A DNA stretch of 64,000 nucleotides from Arcicella sp034519515. GTDB taxonomy: Bacteria > Bacteroidota > Bacteroidia > Cytophagales > Spirosomataceae. A model generated the notes under the pieces. It saw only the letters and a program-made list of their open reading frames with translations. It was not told the origin of the DNA and ran no database searches. The translations under genes were made by a program, and so were the position numbers. Shown in pieces: positions 26,173 through 35,760 of this stretch (the stretch's first letter is position 1; the number at the start of each line of letters is the position of its first letter). The stretch covers positions 49,700-113,699 of the forward strand of contig JAXHOK010000011.1 of the NCBI GenBank assembly GCA_034519515.1, given 5' to 3'.

Positions 26173-27678
26173 TTACTCTAAAATCTCCCGAATATGATAT
26201 TCTTGAATCAATGCGGGTTTTTCGGGCGAGAGCGTGAAACTAATTTCGATATTGGCTTTCTCTCCTTCCAAAATAAACGCTCCACGAAGGTTGTTTTCTG
26301 GAATCATATCTCTGATTTTCAATATTTTACCCGCTTTTTCGTAAATTCCTTCGGCTTCTTTTTTGAGGCTATTGGAAAAATAATCTAAAAAGAAATTCTC
26401 CGCAAAAATCCCGCTTATTTCAGCATTATTCCAGGTCGGTAAAAGATTAACTAATTCAATTTGGCGTTGTTTCAAAATGGCAGAAACGGGAATTAGCTTG
26501 GGTTTGAGATGTCCCAAGGCAATTAAAGTGTCCAAAATTTGAGTGTTTAAACCACTCGCAGGGGCGTATGTGCGGTTGGCAAAAGATATAAAACTGATGC
26601 CAAAATCGGGCAGCATTTTCCAATTACTGCCAAAACCTGGCAAACCGCCACTGTGTCCAATATTGATAATTTGATTGCAATCCTTTACCCAACGCAAACC
26701 ATACCCATAAGCTGAGACAGTCGGACAAATTTGACCTTGTGCATTTTTGTTCTGAACATTTAAAGCACTTAAATTCCACGGTTGGTGCATTTCTCGCAGT
26801 GAACTCCTTTTCAAAACGGCTGATTCTGGTTTATCCGAAACTAATGCTGAAAGATGAAATGCCATGTATTTTCCAAAATCTTCAATCGTAGTCAGCATTC
26901 CGCCCATCGCTCCATACGCACCATCGCCCAGCATGGGTTGCTCTACCCAGTTTTCATCCAACCAACGATATCCACGAGCCAATTGATTTTTGGGAACTTT
27001 GGTATAATCCCAATAAGTATTTGTCATGCCCAATGGTTTAAAAATCTTTTCGCTAATATAATTTTGATAAGTTTGTCCGCTTACTTTTTTGATGATATAA
27101 CCCAACATTGCAAAACCCATATTACTGTACTCGTAGTTGGTTCCTGCCGTATTAGAAAAAGAAATCCCCTTTTTGAACATTTTGAGCATCGTTTCATCCG
27201 AAATGGCTAATTGTCGGTCGCCCCAAGGATTGTCTTCTGGAAAACCTGCGGCATGGGTCAATAAATGACGAATCGTGATTTCGGGCGAATCAGTAGAGAA
27301 TTTTTGCCATTTCAATTCTGGAATATACAGATAAGCGGGATCGTCTAAATGAAGTTTTCCAGCATCCCGCAATTGCAGAATTGCCATCGCCGTAAAACTT
27401 TTGGACATCGAAGCAATGCGGTAAACCGATTGAAGATTTGCCTTTGAGTTTGTGGTAATATTGGCAATTCCTATGGCATTGGAATGAACCACTTTTCCAT
27501 CTATTACCAAACCATAGACTAAGCTCGGCAGGTGATTTTTTATAACAAAATCCTGACAAATCTGATCAATGGTCGGTAAAATGGCTTTTATCTTATCTGA
27601 TTGTTCAGGTTTACTTTGGCTGTAACCATCTGACAATGAAATGATTATAACATTCAAAAACAGAAATACTTTTATCAT
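26173..27678 (-). CDS. Serine hydrolase, beta-lactamase / class C PBP family
   Basis: Exported hydrolase of 501 aa. The signal peptide covers residues 1-20 (MIKVFLFLNVIIISLSDGYS). The catalytic SMSKSF (SxxK) is near residue 91 and YSN near 184. The C-terminal 130 residues form a separate beta domain as in many D-aminopeptidase/esterase members. Substrate unknown; no sign of a role in resistance. It precedes or follows no obvious partner: the histidine phosphatase starts its operon 13 bp upstream. Confidence 0.9.
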   Translation of the reverse strand: MIKVFLFLNVIIISLSDGYSQSKPEQSDKIKAILPTIDQICQDFVIKNHLPSLVYGLVIDGKVVHSNAIGIANITTNSKANLQSVYRIASMSKSFTAMAILQLRDAGKLHLDDPAYLYIPELKWQKFSTDSPEITIRHLLTHAAGFPEDNPWGDRQLAISDETMLKMFKKGISFSNTAGTNYEYSNMGFAMLGYIIKKVSGQTYQNYISEKIFKPLGMTNTYWDYTKVPKNQLARGYRWLDENWVEQPMLGDGAYGAMGGMLTTIEDFGKYMAFHLSALVSDKPESAVLKRSSLREMHQPWNLSALNVQNKNAQGQICPTVSAYGYGLRWVKDCNQIINIGHSGGLPGFGSNWKMLPDFGISFISFANRTYAPASGLNTQILDTLIALGHLKPKLIPVSAILKQRQIELVNLLPTWNNAEISGIFAENFFLDYFSNSLKKEAEGIYEKAGKILKIRDMIPENNLRGAFILEGEKANIEISFTLSPEKPALIQEYHIREILE

Positions 27679-27691
27679 GTTGGTAAGGATT

Positions 27692-28240
27692 TTAATTTTG
27701 TTTCATCATTTGTAAGCCTTCCACACCTGAACTTTTTTCACCATAATGTTCAAATTCGACTTTCATCGTTCCGTCTTCTTCGATATTTACCGTAAAAAAA
27801 TAATCGTAATCTTGTTCCATAATTTCAGCAAATGGGCGTTTTCCACCCAATGCTTCAATAGTTTCCAGAACCGTATTACTATGCCCAACGATGAGGATTT
27901 TACCGCCTTTATTTTCCTGCAAAAGTGTACTCGCCCAAGACTTTACTTGTTTTGGATTATATAGTTGTACTTCCAATTTTTGTTTATCAGCAATTGGTTT
28001 TGCCGTTAATTTAGTTCTTTGAAAATCAGTTGAATAAATGGCTGAAAGTTTTTTGTTCTTTAATTTTTTAACTAAAAACAAAGCCCTTTTTTGTCCATTT
28101 TCAGTGAGTAGTGGGTCTTTATTGCTGGGGTCGGAAGTAACTTTTTCGGCATGACGTACCAGATAAAAGGTCGTTACCGTTTGACATTTTACGGTAAAAT
28201 TAAAGCCCAAAACGAGGAGGAAAATAAAGATATTTTTCAT
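27692..28240 (-). CDS. Histidine phosphatase family protein, secreted
   Basis: Branch-1 histidine phosphatase (phosphoglycerate-mutase fold), 182 aa from ATG 28240. The catalytic RHAEK is near residue 30 and the second histidine is in ILIVGHSNTV near 125. The signal peptide MKNIFIFLLVLGFNFTVKCQ supports ATG 28240 over the longer frame from 28285. It lies between tamL and the serine hydrolase, with gaps of 45 and 13 bp, so the three genes form a probable operon. Confidence 0.9.
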   Translation of the reverse strand: MKNIFIFLLVLGFNFTVKCQTVTTFYLVRHAEKVTSDPSNKDPLLTENGQKRALFLVKKLKNKKLSAIYSTDFQRTKLTAKPIADKQKLEVQLYNPKQVKSWASTLLQENKGGKILIVGHSNTVLETIEALGGKRPFAEIMEQDYDYFFTVNIEEDGTMKVEFEHYGEKSSGVEGLQMMKQN

Positions 28241-28285
28241 GTTGAAAGGGGGATTTTGGATGATAAAAATCTGACGATACAGCAC

Positions 28286-30751
28286 CTAAAATGGATAGCC
28301 AATACCAAAATTAAAAATCATTGGATTATCGTAATCTTTTCTATTTTTAAACAGAATCAATCGTTCTCCTTCTTTGGCGGCAGGATCAACAACTCTGAAT
28401 GCTCCATCAAGTCGAATTACGAAGAAAGATAGGTCAAAACGGATTCCAAAACCCGTTCCAATGGCGATTTCTTTGTAGAAACGGTCAAATTGAAAATCGC
28501 TTCCTTCAACTCCTTCTGTATTTTGCCCTTGCACTCGCCAAACGTTTCCTGCATCTACAAACAACGCTCCATTAACATTGTAATCACCATAAATTTTAAA
28601 AATTTTGAACCTCAACTCGGCACTGGTTTCTAATAAAACACTGCCTGGTTGGTCAAAATTACTCCCTTTCACTGACCCCGGTCCCAATGTGCGTGGTCGC
28701 CATGCTCTCAAACTGTTTGGTCCGCCCACAAAAAAGTTTTTTTCATAAGGTAAATTCCTTTCTAATCCATAAGAATAAGCAATTCCTGTGTTCACTTTGT
28801 AGGCAAAAACAGTATTTTTACTTTGTCCTACCACAAAATATCTCCTATAATCAGCATTGACTCTTAAAAATTTAAAAAACTGTAAACTGTCATTTATCAA
28901 CGTTGAAATAAAACCAATTTTACCTTCTGGAAATAAATTCAATGTTGTTCCGCCCGACTCCGCCGTAATTCTCAAATATCGTCCCTTACTAATTTGACCA
29001 TACGGATTATCCGTGTAAGTATATGAAGCACTGATACTTGAGATGAAAGATTGCTGGAAACTTCGCCCTAAGTTGTTGCCCCTTGCTTGGAGCGTGTCCA
29101 AAAATGTTCTGAATTCAGGGGTTTGTCTATTGGTATTCACCAAGTTTAAATCCACCAATGAAATCTGCCAAAATTTATTGAGCGATGGTCTCCATTGATA
29201 AGTCCCGTTGATTTTGATATTGGAGCGACTGTATTCTTGTCTTTCAATAAAATCGAAACCTACCCCCAAACGGGTTTGTGGCGTGAAAGTATTTAATCGT
29301 TGTGAAATAAAATTGGGAGCTAATATTTTGGGAATAATAATGGAGGTATTTAAGCCCATTTCAATATTTCGTTGTACAGAGTCTGGCGTGAAAAAACCTG
29401 CCTGAGCCTCAAAGCCAAAGCGGAAATTAGTCTCTAATGAACTGGCACTACCTCGAACATTCCTTACCTTGAAAGTAGTATTAAAAAATGGACCAAATAC
29501 TAATCTATACACGCTTCCGCCCGTTTCAGCGGTGAACTGATATTTATCCAAAGGTTTTGTGTAAATAGTGGCATCTAATAATCCTCTGGTGGTATCAAAG
29601 TTGATTTTAGAAAATTGGAACTGTTCCAAAGCATACAAATTCTTCTCGGTTTGTTGGCGTTTTTGCAGACTGTAAAGCTGATTTGGGCGAATATCAATCT
29701 TACTGTCCAATAGTTTTGGCGAAAATTTCTTATTGACAAACAAATATTGGACATCCTTATACATCACCGTATCAACCTTCGTATTGGTGATATTGGGCGG
29801 GCTTCCATCCGAAATAAACGTTACTTTATTGATTGGATAAGCATGATTGTAGTTTGGATTTTGTAGCGGACGATTTGGTTTTGGAATAAACGTAATTGCT
29901 TGAATTCCTTTTGTAATAGTAGTATCAAGGTCATTTATCCTAATACTGATATTGTCTTTGGTAAAGTTATAGTATCCATTATTTTTCAACAATAACTCAA
30001 TTCTATTTTTCTCTTCGTTATAATTTTCAAGTTGAAGTCTATCCCCAACTTTCAAAAGGCTTTCACTTTGATGAGCCTTCAAAATTTCCCTAATTGTACG
30101 GTCTTTCACCACCAGCGAATCTGTTTGTTTGAAGGGGTAAAAGGTACCTTCGTCCACGATGTAAGTAACTGAAATGCTGTTACGATTGAAAGCGGAAGAA
30201 TCTTTCTGATACGAAACTGAATAATTAAAAAAACCGTGATTTTTGAGATAAGTTTTCACTTTCTCCACGTTTTTTTTTGCATCATCCTCATAAAAATAGG
30301 AGGGAGGTTCGCCAAAAGTTCGCATTGCCCAGTTGCCTTCATTGATTCTTAGGGTAAGTTTTTCTACTTTTTTATCCTTTTTTTTAGCCAATTTAAGATA
30401 TACCTCGGAAGTATTATTCAGGTCTTTCGTAAGGCTATCAAAATCATCATTTACCTTTGTTAATTGTTGTTGCCAAATAATTTTTTTTTCGAGATAACTT
30501 TTATTATTGAAAGGAAAAATCTGAGCCGCAAACAGCTGATAAAAATATAATCCTGGCGTAATGGGTAAAAGAGCCACTTTTTTATTAGGCTTTTGTGGTA
30601 AAAGAGCCTCTAACTTTTCCGTAGAAAGCGTTTTATTTCCCTTGAAAGTCTGAGATTTCAAGAGAGGTTCAGTAAAAACACTTTTGGGCGAACAGCCTGA
30701 AAGATAAATAGTTAGGTTGAAAAAGATTATATATTGAAGCGTTTTTTTCAA
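28286..30751 (-). CDS. tamL: TamL, BamA-like outer-membrane lipoprotein
   Basis: Omp85-superfamily protein, 821 aa. A lipoprotein signal (YLSGC, Cys about 20) replaces the usual Sec signal, the defining trait of the Bacteroidota TamL, which works with TamB in outer-membrane assembly. POTRA-like repeats cover about residues 100-400, and the C-terminal barrel carries the family signature around FFVGGPNSLRAWRPRTLGPGS near residue 690 and ends in a typical aromatic strand (FNFGIGYPF). tamB is not in the window. It diverges from the RNA methyltransferase. Confidence 0.88.
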   Translation of the reverse strand: MKKTLQYIIFFNLTIYLSGCSPKSVFTEPLLKSQTFKGNKTLSTEKLEALLPQKPNKKVALLPITPGLYFYQLFAAQIFPFNNKSYLEKKIIWQQQLTKVNDDFDSLTKDLNNTSEVYLKLAKKKDKKVEKLTLRINEGNWAMRTFGEPPSYFYEDDAKKNVEKVKTYLKNHGFFNYSVSYQKDSSAFNRNSISVTYIVDEGTFYPFKQTDSLVVKDRTIREILKAHQSESLLKVGDRLQLENYNEEKNRIELLLKNNGYYNFTKDNISIRINDLDTTITKGIQAITFIPKPNRPLQNPNYNHAYPINKVTFISDGSPPNITNTKVDTVMYKDVQYLFVNKKFSPKLLDSKIDIRPNQLYSLQKRQQTEKNLYALEQFQFSKINFDTTRGLLDATIYTKPLDKYQFTAETGGSVYRLVFGPFFNTTFKVRNVRGSASSLETNFRFGFEAQAGFFTPDSVQRNIEMGLNTSIIIPKILAPNFISQRLNTFTPQTRLGVGFDFIERQEYSRSNIKINGTYQWRPSLNKFWQISLVDLNLVNTNRQTPEFRTFLDTLQARGNNLGRSFQQSFISSISASYTYTDNPYGQISKGRYLRITAESGGTTLNLFPEGKIGFISTLINDSLQFFKFLRVNADYRRYFVVGQSKNTVFAYKVNTGIAYSYGLERNLPYEKNFFVGGPNSLRAWRPRTLGPGSVKGSNFDQPGSVLLETSAELRFKIFKIYGDYNVNGALFVDAGNVWRVQGQNTEGVEGSDFQFDRFYKEIAIGTGFGIRFDLSFFVIRLDGAFRVVDPAAKEGERLILFKNRKDYDNPMIFNFGIGYPF

Positions 30752-30855
30752 AGCAGGAAGTAAAGAATTAGGAGTGATGAGTTATAAATTATGAAAAGAC
30801 TTATTGCTCATAATGTTTTCAAATTTTCAAATCATATCATTTTCAAATTGAATTC

Positions 30856-31593
30856 ATGATTACTAAAAATCAAATTAAATACATTAATTCTCTACAACAA
30901 AAGAAATTCCGTACAGAAAACCAATCTTTTGTAGTGGAAGGGGCAAAAAGTGTGCTTGAATTACTGCGTTCGGATTTTGAAACAGAATTATTATTTGTTA
31001 CGGACGAGTTTTTTGAACAACATCAAAATCTTCTTCAAGCCTTTCATATTCAAGGCTTTATCGTAAATCAAGCTGATCTTGAAAAAGCAGGTTCGTACAA
31101 TTCAAACAATGCAGCTCTTGCCGTAGTGAAAACGAAAGAAAATGAGGAATTATTGGTAGGAGAAAATGAGTTTGCTCTGATTTTGGACGATATTCGAGAT
31201 CCTGGCAATTTAGGCACAATCATCCGTGTGGCAGATTGGTATGGGATTCAGAAAATTATTTGTTCACACTCCACCGTAGATTTTTATAACCCCAAAGTTA
31301 TCTCCGCCACCATGGGTTCTTTCACTCGAAGCCGATTATATTATACTGATTTAGAGGGATTTATTAGAAATCAGAATGCCAATATTTATGGAACATTATT
31401 GGATGGAGATAATATTCATAAAATAAAATTCTCAAATTCGGGCTACATTATTATTGGTAACGAAGCCAACGGGATTTCGTCAAATATTGAACAATTGATT
31501 ACTCATAAAATCACGATTCCAAGGTTTGGACAAGCAGAATCCCTAAATGCGGGTATTGCAACGGCAGTAGTTTTAGATAATTTGAGAAGATAA
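30856..31593 (+). CDS. TrmH/SpoU family RNA methyltransferase
   Basis: SPOUT methyltransferase that adds a 2'-O-methyl group to RNA using SAM. It contains the substrate-binding domain (about 1-90) and the knot motifs: LDDIRDPGNLGTIIRVADW near 112, YIIIGNEANGIS near 198, and IPRFGQAESLNAGIATAVVLDNLRR at the C-terminus. It has 245 aa, and the stop codon is directly adjacent to the convergent RluA gene. rRNA versus tRNA target cannot be decided. Confidence 0.92.
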   Translation: MITKNQIKYINSLQQKKFRTENQSFVVEGAKSVLELLRSDFETELLFVTDEFFEQHQNLLQAFHIQGFIVNQADLEKAGSYNSNNAALAVVKTKENEELLVGENEFALILDDIRDPGNLGTIIRVADWYGIQKIICSHSTVDFYNPKVISATMGSFTRSRLYYTDLEGFIRNQNANIYGTLLDGDNIHKIKFSNSGYIIIGNEANGISSNIEQLITHKITIPRFGQAESLNAGIATAVVLDNLRR

Positions 31594-32511
31594 TCAAAAC
31601 AACCACAAAAATTTCCTCGGAATGGGCGTTTCAAAATACATTTCTTCCTGTGTGACGGGGTGCGTAAATGCCAATACCCAGGCATGGAGCCCTAAACGAT
31701 TCATGGGGTCGGTTTTTGAGCCATATTTTTCATCACCCACAATCGGGAAACCAATATCTTTCATGTGAACCCGAATTTGGTTTTTTCGCCCTGTATCTAA
31801 ATTCACTTTCAACAACGAATTTGTTTCCGAATGTTTCATCGTTTCATAGTGTGTAATGGCGTGTTTTCCCAACGCTGGATTACTGACCGAATAGACGGTA
31901 AGTGCCTTGTTTTCAACTAAGTAGGACTCTATAGTGCCTTCCATTTGTTTCACAAAACCCTCGGTGACTGCCAAATAAGTACGTTCCCGAATGGTGGCGT
32001 TCCATGATTCCTGCATCAACTTTTGGATTTTTTCGCTTTTGGCAAACATCATCAAACCTGAAGTTTCACGGTCGAGGCGGTGAATGACAAAAATTCTGTT
32101 CCGAGGGTCTTCTTTTTTGATGTGGTTGCTCAAAATACTGTAGGCATTATGTAATTTTTGCTTTTCCGTAGCAATCGAAAGTGTACCCTCATCTTTTTCG
32201 ATTACGATTAAATGTTGGTCTTCAAAAACGATTTTCAAACCTTTGTAGCGTTGTTCTTGCGGAGCTTTTGAGTCTTTGATTTCAACGATTTGCTTGGGTC
32301 TTAGAACATGATTAAACTGGGTTACGGCTTTTTTATTGATTAAAACTTGCTTGTCTCTCAATAATGCTTTTACGTTATGACGACTTTTATTAGGCATTTT
32401 TGCCAATAAAAAGGTCAAAAGTTCTACTTCTTCTGTAACTTCAAATGGATTCGTATTTGGCTTTGCTCCACTTGGATTGCGGACTATTTCTTTCTTGGTA
32501 AATTCTTTCAT
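31594..32511 (-). CDS. RluA family pseudouridine synthase
   Basis: Converts uridine to pseudouridine in rRNA or tRNA. An S4-like N-terminal domain (LLAKMPNKSRHNVKALLRDKQVLINKK) precedes the catalytic domain with the active-site Asp in VIHRLDRETSGLMMFAKSE near residue 155. ATG 32511 (MKEFTKKEIV) is preferred to ATG 32532, which adds only MQQNNKI. The gene is 305 aa from this start. Confidence 0.92.
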   Translation of the reverse strand: MKEFTKKEIVRNPSGAKPNTNPFEVTEEVELLTFLLAKMPNKSRHNVKALLRDKQVLINKKAVTQFNHVLRPKQIVEIKDSKAPQEQRYKGLKIVFEDQHLIVIEKDEGTLSIATEKQKLHNAYSILSNHIKKEDPRNRIFVIHRLDRETSGLMMFAKSEKIQKLMQESWNATIRERTYLAVTEGFVKQMEGTIESYLVENKALTVYSVSNPALGKHAITHYETMKHSETNSLLKVNLDTGRKNQIRVHMKDIGFPIVGDEKYGSKTDPMNRLGLHAWVLAFTHPVTQEEMYFETPIPRKFLWLF

Positions 32512-32549
32512 GATTTTGTTATTTTGTTGCAAAGATAGTTAATTTCGAT

Positions 32550-32566
32550 GCGACCGTCGCACGGTT
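32550..32566. repeat. 17-bp palindromic word, second copy of that in MITE A
   Basis: GCGACCGTCGCACGGTT is identical to 10427-10443. The core ACCGT-CGC-ACGGT can form a hairpin. In MITE A it looks like an addition relative to MITE B; here it sits just before a TTCGATGTT repeat. Confidence 0.6.
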
Positions 32567-32567
32567 G

Positions 32568-32697
32568 GATGTTCCTTATTCGATGTTTGTATGCTTGGAT
32601 GAATTGTTTTAGATACTCAATTTTGTTACTTTCGTAAGATGTTATGTAACGATTTTCAATCCCCGAACATCGAATAACGAACATCGAACATCAAAAG
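32568..32697. repeat. Intergenic inverted repeat, TTCGATGTT family, copy 3
   Basis: The left arm (GATGTTCCTTATTCGATGTT, about 32569-32588) matches the inverted right arm (AACATCGAATAACGAACATC, about 32666-32685) with one mismatch, and a further AACATC word precedes the VWA start codon by 2-8 bp. Confidence 0.7.
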
Positions 32698-32699
32698 AT

Positions 32700-33659
32700 A
32701 TGAATTTAACCTCAGAGTTAGGAGTAATAGAGCAATGGTTTTTAGCAATATTTTTTCTTTTATACCTCATTTATTTAGGACGTATATTCTGGATTGCTAA
32801 AAGCCTAAAAACATCTGCCCGCTCCAGTATTTTGAAATTTGTTTTAAGAAGTACCTATTTTATCTTAATAATATTAGCGTTGTTAAATCCTTCTTTTGGC
32901 GATACCAAAGGAACAATCAAAGCAGAAGGAAAGGATATATTTTTATTAATTGATGTATCAAAATCAATGGATGCCACTGATATTCAGCCCAGTAGGATTG
33001 AAAAAGCTAAGTTTGAAATTAATCGCTTCATCAACCATTTTGACAAAGATAGAATAGGACTTATCGTTTTTTCCGAAGATGCTTTTATGCTTTCTCCCCT
33101 AACTTTTGATAGAAATGCCATTAATCTTTTTGTGCCTAAAATCACGACAAATCTGATGCCAGAGGGGGGAACAAATTTCAATCCTGCCTTGGAATTGGCG
33201 GTGAATAAATTACTAAAAACAAAATCAAAAGCACAGTCCAAAGTAATTGTCTTGATAAGTGACGGAGAAAACTTTGGGACTTATGAAAAGAGTATTATTA
33301 GTCAAATCAGGCAAAAAGATATTAATTTCTTCGCTATGGGCATAGGAACACTCAACGGAATAACCTTACGTGACGGAAATAATTTCAAAAAAGATAAAAC
33401 TGGAAATATTATTGTTACTAAATTGGATGCTGTATTATTAAAGAATATTACTCGGAAAGCTGGCGGTAAGTATCTGGAAATCAAATCAATATCTGGTAGT
33501 TTTAATGATCTAATTACCAACGTTGAACAAGTGGCAAATGATCTTGTGGATACCCGTCAAGTTGATGTTATTGCAAATAAATATTTTTATTTTCTAATCA
33601 TTGCATTATTTTTGCTCGGAATTGATGTATTCTTGTCTGTAAGAACATTTCAATTATAA
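32700..33659 (+). CDS. VWA domain membrane protein (BatA/BatB-like)
   Basis: Inner-membrane protein of 319 aa with two N-terminal helices (about 12-30 and 48-65), a von Willebrand A domain (about 85-275) and a C-terminal helix (YFYFLIIALFLLGIDVFLSV). The MIDAS site DVSKS is at about 88-92. Bat proteins are linked to aerotolerance and envelope stress in Bacteroidota. The following gene encodes the TPR partner expected for BatC, but moxR and the DUF58 gene are absent, so this is a partial or separate locus. Confidence 0.88.
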   Translation: MNLTSELGVIEQWFLAIFFLLYLIYLGRIFWIAKSLKTSARSSILKFVLRSTYFILIILALLNPSFGDTKGTIKAEGKDIFLLIDVSKSMDATDIQPSRIEKAKFEINRFINHFDKDRIGLIVFSEDAFMLSPLTFDRNAINLFVPKITTNLMPEGGTNFNPALELAVNKLLKTKSKAQSKVIVLISDGENFGTYEKSIISQIRQKDINFFAMGIGTLNGITLRDGNNFKKDKTGNIIVTKLDAVLLKNITRKAGGKYLEIKSISGSFNDLITNVEQVANDLVDTRQVDVIANKYFYFLIIALFLLGIDVFLSVRTFQL

Positions 33660-33754
33660 CTCCCTCTCCCATATTTTCCCTTTCTACATCCTGTTTTAAG
33701 AAGAATAATCATTTAGATTATCTAATTTGCTTTTTTAATTTCTAAGCTCAATAT

Positions 33755-34441
33755 TTGAATTCGCTCATATTTTACATATTTTTGTGGATATTGGATAATA
33801 GTTCATTTACGAAGGTCAATATTCGTAATAAAGCTATTAAAGAGGCTCAGTTTGCCTACAAAGACAAAGATTTCAAGGAATCGTGCATACAATACCAAAT
33901 CTTAGGTTCGACCTCATTTTTTACACCTCCCGAAGTAACCTTAAATCATGCACACGCTCTTTTTGAAAGTAATGATACGCTCCAAGCACATAGAAAATAT
34001 GAACAATTGGTGAGTTTGAAAGAACCATTGCTGGCTTCGACTACCTATTCTCAATTGGGTATTATTTTTTGTAGCGAAAGAGATACCGCAAGAGCATTAA
34101 GTTTATTTAAGCAAGCTCTTATTATAAAACCAGATAATGATGTTGCCCGTTTTAATTATGAGTTATTAAAGCGAAAATATCATCCTAAAAACAAGCAAAA
34201 GTCAGAGATACAAAAGCCAAATAGTAAGCAAGATTTACCACCACCGCCACAAAATCAGCAAGAAGAGGTGGCAAAAGATAATTCGCAGAAAGAATTGTTA
34301 AAAACTTTGAAAAATTATGGACTGACTCTTGAAAAGGCACGTATAATATTAGATGGAATGAAAAATAGTGAAATTCAATATATTCAACAGAAGCAAAATT
34401 TAGTAAAAAGTAAAGACTCAGGAATCACGCAAAACTGGTAA
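33755..34441 (+). CDS. TPR protein (BatC-like)
   Basis: 228 aa from a TTG start at 33755 (a stop precedes it at 33743 and no ATG is available). A hydrophobic N-terminus (SLIFYIFLWIL) could be a signal anchor. Three TPR-like units cover about 30-150 (FKESCIQYQILGSTSFF, then DTLQAHRKYEQLVSL, then DTARALSLFKQALIIKPDNDVARFNYELL). A charged, Gln/Pro-rich linker (LPPPPQNQQEE) and a short helical end follow, as in BatC. The 95-bp gap from the VWA gene suggests co-transcription. Confidence 0.8.
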   Translation: MNSLIFYIFLWILDNSSFTKVNIRNKAIKEAQFAYKDKDFKESCIQYQILGSTSFFTPPEVTLNHAHALFESNDTLQAHRKYEQLVSLKEPLLASTTYSQLGIIFCSERDTARALSLFKQALIIKPDNDVARFNYELLKRKYHPKNKQKSEIQKPNSKQDLPPPPQNQQEEVAKDNSQKELLKTLKNYGLTLEKARIILDGMKNSEIQYIQQKQNLVKSKDSGITQNW

Positions 34442-34459
34442 AACAGGCAGAATTAAATT

Positions 34460-35647
34460 ATGAGTATGCAAGAAGTGTATATCGTATCGGCAGTCAGAAC
34501 GCCGATTGGAAGTTTTGGAGGGGCTTTGTCAAGCCTATCAGCCACTGAATTAGGAGCAATCGCCATCAAAGGGGCGATTGAAAAAGCGGGTATCAAACCC
34601 GAGTTAGTCGAAGAATGTATCATGGGGAATGTGCTTTCGGCGAATGTTGGACAGGCTCCTGCTCGCCAGGCGGCTCTGGGTGCTGGTTTGCCTACTTCGG
34701 TACGTTGTACGACCGTCAATAAAGTGTGTGCCTCGGGTATGAAATCTATCATGTTTGCGGCTCAGAGCATTATGCTGGGCATGACCGAAGTGGCAGTAGC
34801 TGGTGGTATGGAGAGTATGTCAAATGCTCCCTTTTACGTTCCAAATGCACGTTTTGGCTATAAATATGGGTCAAACTCTTTGGTGGATGGTTTAGAAAAA
34901 GACGGTTTAACGGACGCCTACGACAAAATAGCGATGGGGCATTTTGCCGACCAAACAGCCCGTAAATATGGTATCAGTCGTGAGGCTCAAGATGCTTACG
35001 CTATTGATTCATACAAGCGTTCTGCCGAAGCTACTGAAAAAGGTTATTTTAAAGATGAAATTATCCCTGTGGAGATTCAAACCAAAAAAGGAACGGTTGT
35101 GATTTCGGAGGATGAAGAATTTAAAAAGGTTAATTTTGAAAAAATACCTGAGCTGAAATCTGCTTTTGAGAAAAGAGGAACGGTTACGGCTGGAAACGCA
35201 TCAACTTTGAATGACGGTGCCTGTGCCTTAGTGTTGATGTCGAGAAGAAAAGCGGAAAGAATGGGTTTGTTGCCATTGGCACGAATTGTAACGTTTTTGG
35301 ACATCGAACAAGATCCCGCTTTATTTACAACTTCACCAACTGTGGCAGTGCCAAAAGCCATCAAAGCGGCAAGTTTGATTAAAGAAGAAATTGATTATTT
35401 TGAGATTAACGAAGCATTCTCAGTCGTACCTTTAGCGTATGAAAAAATGCAAGAAATTCCGCATAAAAAAATGAATATTTTTGGTGGAGCTGTTTCATTG
35501 GGGCATCCCCTGGGAGCATCAGGAGCAAGAATTATCACAACCTTGATTTCTGTTTTACGCCACACTAAAGGACGTTATGGTGCAGCTGGTATTTGCAATG
35601 GTGGCGGTGGTGCTTCGGCAATGGTTATTGAAAGAATTGGAGTGTAA
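34460..35647 (+). CDS. Acetyl-CoA C-acetyltransferase (thiolase)
   Basis: Condenses or cleaves acetoacetyl-CoA. The nucleophilic Cys is in KVCASGMKSI near residue 90; the acid/base residues are in NEAFSV near 313, GHPLGASGARI near 350 and ICNGGGGASAM near 380. It has 395 aa, full length. No beta-oxidation partner is adjacent, although etfAB occur 16 kb downstream. The start is ATG 34460, 18 bp after the TPR gene. Confidence 0.95.
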   Translation: MSMQEVYIVSAVRTPIGSFGGALSSLSATELGAIAIKGAIEKAGIKPELVEECIMGNVLSANVGQAPARQAALGAGLPTSVRCTTVNKVCASGMKSIMFAAQSIMLGMTEVAVAGGMESMSNAPFYVPNARFGYKYGSNSLVDGLEKDGLTDAYDKIAMGHFADQTARKYGISREAQDAYAIDSYKRSAEATEKGYFKDEIIPVEIQTKKGTVVISEDEEFKKVNFEKIPELKSAFEKRGTVTAGNASTLNDGACALVLMSRRKAERMGLLPLARIVTFLDIEQDPALFTTSPTVAVPKAIKAASLIKEEIDYFEINEAFSVVPLAYEKMQEIPHKKMNIFGGAVSLGHPLGASGARIITTLISVLRHTKGRYGAAGICNGGGGASAMVIERIGV

Positions 35648-35654
35648 AATTAGT

Positions 35655-35760
35655 CATAAGTTGTAAGTATAAGTCTCTAAATCGTAGGCGTTATTAGATA
35701 TACTTATAACTTACGACTCACAGACTTACGACTCACAGGCTTATGACTTACGACTTAAAA
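35655..35760. repeat. Intergenic inverted repeat with ACTTACGACT words
   Basis: AGTCATAAGTTGTAAGTATA at about 35652-35672 is inverted in three tandem words of the type ACTTACGACTCACAG / ACTTATGACTTACGACTTA at about 35701-35757. It directly precedes the purC start codon. Confidence 0.6.
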
